Positions 54,740-64,000 of a DNA stretch of 64,000 nt are shown here, piece by piece. Position numbers and translations under genes: made by a program. The stretch's first letter is position 1; every line of letters starts with the position of its first letter. Location of the stretch: assembly GCA_023078555.1 (NCBI GenBank), contig CM041201.1, forward strand, positions 5,897,172 through 5,961,171, read 5' to 3'. Under the pieces are notes generated by a model that worked only from the letters and a program-made list of their open reading frames with translations, had not been told where the DNA came from and ran no database searches. This DNA is from Ulva prolifera (taxonomy: Eukaryota > Chlorophyta > Ulvophyceae > Ulvales > Ulvaceae).

Positions 54740-57700
54740 CTACGTCTCCTCTAGCTGGAGTTTATTACGAACTTCTAGCAAAGCAGGTCCGGGCAGCACT
54801 TTAGTAAACACATCCGCTAACTGATCAACAGTGCCCACCCATGCTACCTTAAGTTCATCCATCTGGACATATTCCCGCACTGGTAAGTGCCGCACACGAA
54901 TGTGCTTGGATCTGTCAGTGGACACAGCATTCACAGCCAAGATATTGGCACTCTTATTGTCACCCCACAGAGTCGGCTTATGTGGGACGAGTTTCAAATC
55001 GAGAAGCAACTGCTTCACCCACATCAACTCGTTGACTGTTGCACTCATCGCAATGAGTTCAGCCTCTGTTGTGTCCCCAGCCACTATACTCTGTTTCTTC
55101 GAGCGCCAATGAACAGAGTTCCCGTACACTCGAATAATCATGCCAGATACGCTTTTCAGATCCGCAGAATTCGCAAAGTCTGCATCTGAAAAAGCCTCTA
55201 ACAAACACCCGTGTCCCTCAGAGCCTACAAATTTTATTCCTAAGTTCTTTGTGGACTGCAGGTATCTCAGAACATGTTGCACGGCAGACCACTGTTCCTT
55301 CAAACTACTAGACATGTGCCGAGCCAGGGCATGTGCCACATAGCTCAGGTCAGGTCGTGTCACTCCTGCAATATACTGGATGCTTCCTACAGCACTCATG
55401 AACCTGGAATGCTCAGCAGCACTGGCTTTCTCCAGGTCAGGATGCTCTTTCACACTCCTTAGCTGTTGCCGCGGCACTAATGGAGTGGGAGATTTACGAC
55501 AGTCAGACATGCTGTACTTTTCCAGTAGGTTCTGGATTTTGGTACGTTTTGTCATTGTGATTGTTTTGGCCTTCCAATCACGCGTGATCTCAGTGCCAAG
55601 TGCCCAGGACAGATCACCTAGGTCTCTACCTTCGAATCTTGTGAGAATGACACTGATGATTTCTTGCAGCCCCGCAGAGCAACTAAAAATGAACAAATCA
55701 TCCACCCACAGAAAAAAAAAGCAGCGACTGGTTTTACTGACATACAGTCCGGGATCACTCTGTGCACACACAAATCCCATTTCAGCCAAGACCTTTACTA
55801 AAGCTTTATGCCACTCGCGAGCGGCTTGCTTCAGGCCATACAGAGTCTTATGCAATTTCCATACACGTGTTGTCCCGTCTGTAAAGTACGGGGGCTGTTC
55901 AACGAAAACCTCTTCCTCCAGGTCACCGTTCAGAAAAGCACACTGTATATCTATATGCCTAATCTCCAAATCCTCTTGAGCAGCTATAGACAGCAACACA
56001 CGCAGTGTCGCATAACTACCGACAGGGGACCAGGTCTCGAAGAAATCAATTCCTTCTACCTGAGAAAAACCACGAGCTACATATCGTGCCTTGTACCGCT
56101 GAATCTCACCAGCGGGTCCGCGCTTGATCTTGAACACCCACTTGCCCGAGATAGCTTTCTTACCCGCAGACAGATAGCACAACATAAAAGTCCCGTGCTC
56201 ACCCAGTGCTTCCACCTCCTCTTGCATGGCACGCAGCCATGCATCCCTGTCTGGACCCGCGAGTCCTTCCTTCATAGAAGGCAGATCAGGGTCGGAAGGC
56301 TTCTGCTTCCTGGCGGCAGCTGCTCTGCGCGACCCACGACGCTGAGCATTCTGCTGCTCACCAGACTCCACATGCTGAGGCTTCAGGCCTGCACAGGACA
56401 CTCCACAGTCAGCCGCGGCTGATGTGTCCTGATCGCAAGCTGAAACATCAATAGCAGCTACAACTGTCTCACTACTAGCAATGTCAGAGCCCGCAGGCTC
56501 ATGCATATGCACAGCTGCTACATCCGCAGCCAATGGAACAAGGCGTCTGCGTACAAGAGGATTGATTTTTATGCGAGGCAAGGCGGCTGGAATGGCCCTC
56601 ACCTCGTCAGGTAAATCAACCCCAACTGCGGCTGAGGGGTCCGGATCCTCTCCCCCTAATTCGGACCCGGTCTCCACCTCATCTGGCTCATCCTCCCAGA
56701 AGGGCCTCGGCGCCTCAGCTCCTCGCAAGGGCTGAGCAACTGCCCCCGCGCCAGATGCTGAGGCCGCTGCCGAATTACTCCCGGAACGGACCCGCTGAGC
56801 CTCCAGATTCTGATGGGCCGCAGCCCGTTCATCATCTGAGACGGTGTAGTCCATGCGCTGCTCATCATCGTCGTCATAGATGCCAGGACTGTCGTCGTCC
56901 TCATCCATGTCATCATCAGACACACTGACAGATACTTGAACAGGGAACGCAGCTTCCACACCAGGGTCGTGTAACACAGCATTGCGCGTGACAACATACT
57001 GCGCAGTGCGGGAGGGCGTGGCGACGGGATGATGCACTTCGCCGCGCACACCAGGGGGGACAGGGACGTCAGGGTGAGCAGCAGCTCTGGATGTCGCACG
57101 CGTGAGATGAAAAGCTGATCTGGCTATTTCCGGTGTGGCCCGAGAAGGGTCACGCCGGATTATCTCCGCAGAGGAGCCAGCTCCAAATCGCGGAGAGTAC
57201 ACAGCAGGGCTAGGCTCAGGGTTGTCCTGCCGGAATGTCATTTCCATGACAGGGACCCTACCATGACCAGGGGGGGTGTTAAGCTGGTCACGCAGACGGC
57301 GCAACACTCCCCCGTCATACGTGTGTTCTGCCGCGAAAGGAGGGACATCAGCGTCAGTCACACGCTCACCCTCACCGTCCCCTTCGAAGGCAACCGTATA
57401 GTAGTTCGCAAACTCCTCAGGTTCCCTTTTGTCCACAACGGCGGACGCATCGTACTTTCGTTCGTGGCGGATCATCTGATCCGCAGTGCACATCACTTGA
57501 CGCACAACAAAAACCCAACCCCCAGGAACATCCTGGGCGTACACACGCTGCATGCTGGGGCCTTGACACCGATTTCCCAGTGGCTCGGAATCGACATCCA
57601 AATTCAAATGACCACAAAATTCACCGTTGGATTGCATGCGCTTGAGAACCCAATTCGACTGATGAAAAGACAAGTGTGCAAGAAAAGTAGGTTCCAGCAA

Positions 57701-59370
57701 GTATGCATCATGCGGGACCTCAGCTCCCCCAGCATTGGGTCGCTGCAGGTCAATGGCCGCGACCGCCACATGATGCCACTGCTGTTGATCCTCAATCACT
57801 GAGGTCGGACTGCTCTGGTTAGACCAGACTACCCCTCTATTGACAGGCGCACCGACGAGAATTGGTTTGGTCTCTACTGCCATTTTGAACGCAAAGACAG
57901 GGTGACCATCCACATCTAGTTCCTGATATTTGACGTCATCCTCTACGTCGGTAGCCATATCACCCAGACCAGGGACATACAACACGTTTCTACGCGTATC
58001 TAGGAACATCTGCTCATGTCTAAGACCCATTGTACTGAGCAGGTTGTACGGACATTCAGGCGCATAGTAAACACCAGGGATTTCCACATCCAGCGGATGC
58101 TTGTTCCCATGCTTGTCCACATAAGTACCCAGGTTCACCTGAATGGTTCCCCTGCCCATGATAGAAAGCTGCCCTGGTCCCGCGAGATTGGCAACTTTCT
58201 GACACGGACCGTACTCAGTGAACATTTCACGATTTCCTACTATATGCATGTCCGACCCACTATCGACAATAATGTTCCACGGCAGAGACGCGTCCGGTTG
58301 CGGATACTTGGCAGGCATCTCTATAGCGCAAACATCCTTGGCCGCAGCCTGTTTGCGTTGGGCGCAGTTCGCACGCAAATGTCCCTTCTTTTTGCAGAAG
58401 AAGCAGGTCCTGGTCTCCTCGCGAGGAGCCTGGCCGGCCGCGAGAGCGGCGACCACAGGACCATCACCACGGTGCTGCTTGCGCCAGCCATGGCCTGGTT
58501 TGCCCGCGGGCGCCCCAGACCTAGCCTGCAGCTGCCGCTGTTGTTTGAGCAAGTCAGCATGCTCAGTCAAACGTGATATGATCACATGAGGGAGGAGTGT
58601 TGGACTTCGCCGCGCACAGCGTTGAACTCCTCCCCCACCTCTAACAGTTTCAAACGAAGCCATCGCTGGCCCACATCGGCACCTAGTGCCTCCAGTTGAG
58701 TGTAAACACTCATCACATCACCACAATATGTCGCAACATCTCTATTGTTTTGTGATAAAGAATTAAACCGACTCCACAGTCTGTGGATTTCGGCTTCGGT
58801 GCTAGGCCTATACTTTGCAGTCAAATAGGCCCATGCTTCACACAGGTGTGACATGCGATAGACAGTCGTCCTATCCACATCAGGCAAAGACATCAGGACC
58901 TGTGTCCTCGCCCTAGCATGAACACGCTGTTCGTCCGCAGACGGTGCGTGCTGCAACAGATGAGCTAACTCAAATTAGCCTAACCACAAAAAGACTTTCT
59001 GTTCGTACGCAACGAAACTTTCAGTCTTAAAATTCCATTCAGGGAGTTTTCCTTTAGTCAAATCAGGTTCGCTACGTCCCCGAGATGCACGCAGCGCCTC
59101 GGTCAACCTTTCGAGTGATATGAGAGACTCAGTGTGACCATGGTCGTTCACAGCATGAGAGGAAAAGGGCACCTGCTGGCTGCTCTGCCAAGTATGGGAA
59201 GAGGGTCGTGGCCGGACAATTCGTCCGCCCCGGAGCAACATACCCGCGGGCTGTTCTCCGTCAGGGAGCTGCTGGTCAGCGTCCCTGTCGACGAGAGGCT
59301 GCTGATCAGCATCGTCACGCCTCTCCTCGCGAGGAGAGTTGACGTTAGAGTTGGCGTTTGAAAGAGACAT
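54740..59370 (-). pseudogene. Broken family 2 Gag-Pol with internal integrase deletion
   Basis: The start at 59370 reads gag to about residue 131, where a CAA to TAA change stops it (near 58977). Gag resumes at 58956 and is shifted by loss of one G in a G4 run near 58590. From there a long frame (to 54740) holds the knuckle CFFCKKKGHLRANC, the protease VDSGSDMHIV, pre-integrase text to LGNRC, then jumps directly to QGPSMQRVYAQD. This is an in-frame loss of roughly 330-340 codons including all integrase catalytic residues. The linker, RT with WVDD and RNase H remain open. The polymerase half could still be translated, but integration would need integrase from another copy. Confidence 0.9.
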
Positions 59371-59450
59371 CCTGCATTAGGACAGACGGTTGTTTGTTGC
59401 ACGCAGCAACTAACCGATGGGATTGCTCGCAAGCAGATAGGTTGAGAAAA

Positions 59451-59472
59451 AAAAGCGAACGCGTTCGCTTTT
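59451..59472. promoter_or_regulatory. 22-bp palindromic leader element in the integrase-deleted copy
   Basis: The 18-bp palindrome AAGCGAACGCGTTCGCTT of the array leader is present here and extended by two A/T pairs on each side. It is conserved while neighbouring leader bases have changed. Confidence 0.5.
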
Positions 59473-59677
59473 CTCAGCGCTGATCATTAAAACAAGCTTC
59501 TCGAATTGTGTCTAACAACAATATACTACGAGAAAGCTAAATGATGCCTGCGCTTTTGACCGCAGTCTGAGCGCCGGCAGAACAGTGGAATGCCCGCCGT
59601 GTCTGCGCACAGACATTGGCCGACGGCTTCCTGAACAAGACCATAAACAGACATAACGCTAACATTCACCGATACCA

Positions 59678-60025
59678 TGTCAGAAATGTACTCTATCTGC
59701 AGGTCAGACGCGCAGTCTTAAGTCAGGTCAGGTAACCTGCATTCCATACCTGCTGCGCACAGAGGTAGAACCGAGGAATGCGAGGGAGAGATCGGATACT
59801 GCTAGTACCGTGAAACAGTAAGAAGAATGGTTACAGATCTCAGTGTGCACAAGCTTATATGCACACTGAACACTCAAGGTTACGGCGGGAAACCCTTGCG
59901 GGATCTCTCTCACTACATCGAGACAATCTCGGCTGGCGGCTTACCCCTGCACTGGATCCGCGGATCGTCCGTGCATGGGTGCTCCTGTCACCACACTGCT
60001 GCCCGCAGGCTCATGCATTGTGACA
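59678..60025 (-). repeat. 5' LTR of the integrase-deleted family 2 element
   Basis: 348 bp, next to a primer site reading TGGTATCGGTGAATGTT on the minus strand. It ends at 60025 directly against plus-strand family 2 linker sequence. Confidence 0.93.
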
Positions 60026-60251
60026 CCGTCACGTGCGAAAGTACGATGCGTCCGCTGTGGTGGACAAGAGGGAGCCTGCGGAGTTTGCGAACTCCTACAT
60101 GGTTACCTTTGAAAGGGATGATGAGGGTGTCCGCGTGACAGACAGTGTTGTCCCCCATTCATGGATGATGCCACGCATGACGGGGGAGTGTTGCGCCGTC
60201 TGCGTGACCAGCTGCACACCCCCCCGGGTCACGGTAGAGTGCCTATCATGG

Positions 60252-61046
60252 CGGTGCCCGAAACGCTAATGGGGCCTTTCAACATAAACATCACTGTAAG
60301 CAGTATCAGAGGTGGGCAGAGGCTGCACAAGCAGCGCACCACTACGCACTCTATGTATGTGCATGTATGCATGGAAGTACGATGACCAGAACCACAGGTG
60401 TTTACAGTGCACGAGAGCAGGCGTGGATGGCCTTGTTGAATAGAGGGCGTTTTTGTGAGTCTCATGATGCTCGCACGGGGCATATGGTGCAGTGAGTGGG
60501 CCGGCATGGCATGTTGACTGCCGTAGCAACACAGGTCTTCGAGCTACTCATGGTTGGCGCGCTTCCCAGAATTAGATTCCAACACATCCGAGTGGTGCTG
60601 CTATGATATCTGAACGCTGTCGTGGTGGCCGCGAGGTCTGGAAGCCTGCAACGCCACTAGGCTGGTACAGAGTCCGGTACCGGCGGGAGTTTGTGGATTC
60701 ACAGGCCAATGGGTTATCTTTACACTGGGAGATTTTCAGCGGGATTCAGCGGGATTTTCAGCGGGATTCAGCGGGATTTTCAGCCGATCTGTGTGATCGT
60801 GCCTGGTTGCGGTCTCAGTAGGCCTGCCCACCACAAGGCGCCTTCGATTCTGCTCCAGGGGCAGGACATCCGCATCTGGCAGGTGGGCCCTCCACCCCGC
60901 AGACTTTCTGAAATTTCGATGAGAGTAGCACATTGTACGTGTGTGTCTGTGGTGGGGATTGTTTGCCGTGCATTCAGGCTGTTGGTCTGGGGGGTAGGCC
61001 ACTCGATTCACCATCCTGAAAGGCCCCATTAGCTTTTCCGGCACCG
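60252..61046. mobile_element. MITE-like element (795 bp) with 30-bp terminal inverted repeats and target duplication ATGG
   Basis: The left end 60252-60281 and the reverse complement of the right end 61017-61046 (both starting CGGTGCC and ending CTAATGGGGCCTTTCA) differ at two of 30 positions. ATGG precedes (60248-60251) and follows (61047-61050). Removing the insert and one ATGG restores the copia linker frame GRVPIMDMTF. The interior has no transposase and holds a short GCGGGATTCA/GCGGGATTTT minisatellite near 60737-60782. The superfamily is not clear; a 4-bp duplication is uncommon. Confidence 0.82.
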
Positions 61047-63112
61047 ATGGATATGACGTTCCAATAGGCCGCCCTGCCTGACGACACAGTGTATTCCACA
61101 CGGTTCGGGGCTGGTTCCTCTGCGGAGATGATCCGGCGTGACCCAGCTCGGGACACCCCGGAGGCGGCCAGGAACACCATGCATCGCACGCGTGCGCTTG
61201 CCCGTGCTGTTGCGCACCCGGACATCGACATCCTCAAGTTGCTGGTCAGGTACATCAGTCTGAGGCCAGGCCTACCCGCACTGTGGAGTACGTGGTGACT
61301 CGCAACGCGAAGTTGCCCGATCCTGGGGTGGCAGCTGCCTTCCCTGTTCCTCTCACGTCCACTTCATCCGGGTCCGGCATGGACGAGGGTGATGATGACG
61401 ACGAACTAGGCATCTATGATGACGACGATGTAGAGCAGATGGACAGCACCGTCAGCGATGATGAAGCGGCTGCAGCCCATCAGAATCACGAGGCTCAGCG
61501 GATCCGCTCTGGGAGTAATTCGGCCGCGGCCTCAGCATCTAACGCGGGAGCAGTAGCTAAGCCCCTGCGAGGGGCTGAGGGGCTGAGGCCGTCCTGGGAG
61601 GATGAGCCTGATGATTTTGAGTTTCAGTCCGGATCCGAATTAGGGGGAGAGATCCAGGCTACCCCCTCTACCGCAATTGAGGTTGATTTGCCTGACGAGG
61701 TAAGAGCCATTCCTGCTGCTTTACCACGCATCAAAGTCAATCCTCTTGTACGCAGACGCCTTATTCCACTGGCTATGGATGTAGCTGATGTGCATGAGCC
61801 TGCAGGCTCTGAACTTGCTAGTAGTGAAACAGTTGTAGCTGCTATTGAGGCTCCAGGTTGCAATCAGGACACATCAGCCGCGGCTGACTGTGGAGTGTCA
61901 TGTGCAGGCCTGAAGCATCGGCATGTGGAGTTTGGCGAGCAGCAGAGTGCTCAGCGTCGTGGGTCGCGCAGAGCAGATGTCGCCAGGAAGCAGAAGCTCT
62001 CCGAACCTGACATGCCTTCTTTGAAGGAAGCACTCGCGAGTGCAGACAAGGATGCATGGTTGCGTGCCATGCAGCAGGAGGTAGATGCATTGGGTGAGCA
62101 CGGAACCTTCGGGTTGTGCTGTATGCCTGCGGGCAAGCGGACTATCTCGGGCAAATGGGTGCTTAAGATTAAGCGCAGGCCTGCGGGTGAGCTTCAGCGT
62201 TACAAGGCACGATGTGTAGCTCGTGGTTTTTCTCAGGTAGAAGGGATAGATTTCTTTGAGACTTGGTCCCCTGTCGGTAGTTATGCGATACTGCGTGTGT
62301 TGCTGTCCATTGCTGCTCAAGAGGATTTGGAGTTTAGACACATAGATATTCAGTGCGCTTTTCTGAATGGTGAGTTGAAGGAGGAAGTGTTCGTTGAACA
62401 ACCCCCCTTCTTCACAGACGAGACAGCACATGTATGGAGATTGTAAAAAACTTGTATGGCCTGAATCAAGCTGCTCGCGAGTGGCATAAAGCTTTAACAA
62501 AGGTCTTAGCTGAGATGGTATTCGTGTGCGCACAAAGTGATCCAGGACTGTATGTTAGAACAGCTGGTCGGTGTTTTATTTTTTGTGGGTTGATGACTTG
62601 TTCATTTTCAGCAGCTTTGCGGGGCTGCAGGATCTGGTTGATATCATTCTCACGAGACGGAGACCGGGGTGAAGTTGCATGGGCACTCGGCACAGAGATC
62701 ATGCGTGATCGCAAATCCAAAACAATCATCATGACACAGCGAAACAAAATCCAGAACCTACTTGATAAGTACAGTATGTTTGACTGTCGAAAATCTCCCA
62801 CTCCCTTAGTGCCGCGGCAACAGCTAAGGAGTGTGAAAGAGCATCCTGCCCTGGAGAAGGCCAGTGCTGCTGAGCATTCAAGGTTCATGATTGTTGTAGG
62901 AAGCATCCTATATATTGCAGGAGTGACACGACCTGACCTGAGCTATGTGGCACATGCCCTGGCCCGGCACATATATAGTAGTATGAAGGAACATTGGTCT
63001 GCCGTGCAGCATGTAGCATGAGATACTTGTAGTCCACGAATAATTTAGAAATAACATTTATTGGCTCCAAGGGACACGGGTGTTTGCTAGAAGCTTTTTC
63101 AGATGCAGCCTT

Positions 63113-63460
63113 TGTCAGAAAAGCTAATAATTGTGCAGGGCGGACGCGCAGTCCTCGTTCAAGTCAGGTCAGGACAGCCAGCATCTCGTACCTGCTGCGC
63201 ACAGAGGTAGAACCGAGAGATGCTGAAAGGAGAGTGCTAATACCGTGAAACAGTAAAGAGAATGGTTACAGATCTCAGTGTGCACATGCTTACATGCACA
63301 CTGAACACACAAGGTTACGGCGGGAAACCCTCACGGGATCTCTCTCACTACATCGAGACAATCTCGGCTGGCGGCTTACCCCTGCACTGGATCCGCGGAT
63401 CGTCCGTGCATGGGTGCACCTATCACCACACTGCTGCCCGCAGGCTCATGCATTGTGACA
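63113..63460 (-). repeat. Solo family 2 LTR inside the decayed RNase H, target duplication GCCTT
   Basis: 348 bp with plus-strand ends TGTCAGAAAAG...CATTGTGACA. GCCTT flanks it at 63108-63112 and 63461-63465. Removing it and one duplicate restores the RNase H reading around SDA-FANSADL. It is closer to the array LTR type than to the LTRs of the integrase-deleted element. Confidence 0.93.
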
Positions 63461-63592
63461 GCCTTTGCGAATTCTGCGGATCTGAAATGTGTGTCTGGTA
63501 TGATTGTTCGGGTGTATGGGAACTGTGTTCTCTGGCGCTCATAGAAGCAGAGTATAGTGGTTGGGGATACAACAGAGGCTGCAACAAACTAG

Positions 63593-63776
63593 GTGTTTGT
63601 TAGAGGTGCGAGTAGCTCTCGCTGCACACTTGGGTGCTTTGACTGAATTTGACCTAGTTTCGACGGAATTCATGACAGAATTCCCCCGCCGGGAAGACTT
63701 TGTCCCGAAGGCGGTAGAGTGGCGTAGAAGGTATGGAAATGCATGCTACCTTGACCTGTAATAAGGACTGCGCGTC
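63593..63776. other. Short stretch between two copia fragments, nothing recognised
   Basis: Contains the imperfect palindrome GAATTCATGACAGAATTC and no gene. Confidence 0.4.
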
Positions 63777-64000
63777 TGACCTGCATAGGATAGCGTTTCT
63801 GACAGCATCAAGCTGAGAGGCAGCTCGGGCAGCAACAGCATGCCCTCGGGTGCCGGCTGCAGGGCCTTGTGAGCTAGCATCAGCTCCTGCAGCCCTACCT
63901 GTGGCTTGAGCAGCCGCAGCCATGGCCGAGCGCACAACCTCGAGTCTTTGTGCTTCAGCCATAGCTTCACCATCAAAGTTTTTGATTGATTCGGGATTAG
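63777..64000 (-). pseudogene. Family 1 copia gag N-terminal fragment, running off the window
   Basis: The minus strand matches residues 2 to about 70 of the family 1 polyprotein (NFDGEAMAEAQRLEV; AAQATGRAAGADASS; GTRGHA). The match stops at about 63777. The start codon lies just beyond the window edge. It may be the other end of the copy whose protease part is at 53687-54374, split by the family 2 insertions. Confidence 0.85.

Larger units (their letters stand above)
54375..60025 (-). mobile_element. Integrase-deleted copia family 2 element (5651 bp) with two LTRs, no target duplication
   Basis: LTRs are 54375-54722 (3') and 59678-60025 (5'), both 348 bp and differing at roughly ten positions, so older than the array. 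The internal region has lost most of integrase and carries a nonsense codon and a frameshift in gag. Flanks do not match (TCTAG on the low side, CCGTC on the high side). They belong to different elements, a family 1 fragment and a plus-strand family 2 fragment, so this copy has probably been rearranged by recombination. Confidence 0.9.
60026..63592 (+). pseudogene. Decayed plus-strand copia family 2 copy (linker, RT, RNase H)
   Basis: Begins in the linker (RKYDASAVVDKREPAEFANS) and is interrupted by a MITE-like element (60252-61046). It continues with the linker near 61283 (GIYDDDD, NPLVRRRLIPL) and an open RT start to 62446. A frameshift near 62440 moves it to another frame through PTPLVPRQQLRS and SYVAHALARH to a stop at about 63021. 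RNase H text SDA is split by a solo LTR (63113-63460) and resumes FANSADLKCVSGM to about 63592. Gag, protease and integrase are absent. It lies in the opposite orientation to the element on its left. Confidence 0.9.

Noticed and set aside
1-64000. CRISPR arrays, bacterial operons, rRNA or tRNA genes
   Set aside because: No spaced direct repeats of CRISPR type, no Shine-Dalgarno-led gene strings and no tRNA B-box with matching cloverleaf were seen. The window is eukaryotic and intron-bearing.

Overview
The window is eukaryotic nuclear DNA. Genes are split by GT-AG introns of roughly 80-150 bp, codon use is mixed, and more than half of the sequence is LTR retrotransposon. Two host genes hint at the organism. 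One is a plant-type stand-alone dihydropyrimidine dehydrogenase with a likely organelle-targeting leader (PYD1). The other is the axonemal dynein-assembly factor CFAP300, found only where motile cilia are made. Together they suggest a flagellated alga, possibly a prasinophyte-like green alga; this is inference, not identification.

Layout. 1-4300: 3' end of a GH37 trehalase (+), converging on a complete 8-exon RAP-domain gene (-), then a possible exon of an unrecognised gene. 5880-9012: decayed copia fragment. 9013-10377 (ending at 17300-17305): 3' end and LTR of another LTR family, split by a complete young copia element (family 1, 10378-17294, target duplication CTCGC). 17306-21040: a GC-rich island with an unrecognised multi-exon gene, bracketed by a 50-bp inverted repeat. 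23877-26461: an unrecognised multi-exon gene X, broken in an exon by a solo LTR (target duplication ATTTT) and cut again by the next array. 26462-39693: a tandem array of copia family 2, three LTRs with two complete internal regions and one truncated one, at an exact 6228-bp period. 40846-47050: PYD1, with a 3.9-kb intron carrying a higher-order repeat. 47440-49340: retroelement scraps. 50666-51607: a hAT-like inverted-repeat element. 52617-53270: CFAP300 3' exons. 53687-64000: a nest of decayed family 1 and family 2 copies, including an integrase-deleted element, a MITE-like insertion (target duplication ATGG) and a solo LTR (target duplication GCCTT).

The host genes do not form a pathway. 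Most of the biology here is retrotransposon dynamics: nested insertions with legible target duplications, LTR-LTR recombination to solo LTRs and to a tandem array, internal deletion derivatives, and compensating frameshifts inside a gag gene. I found no convincing new host system. The best leads are the tandem array, the palindromic leader of family 2, the 50-bp inverted repeat around the GC island, and the interrupted gene X.
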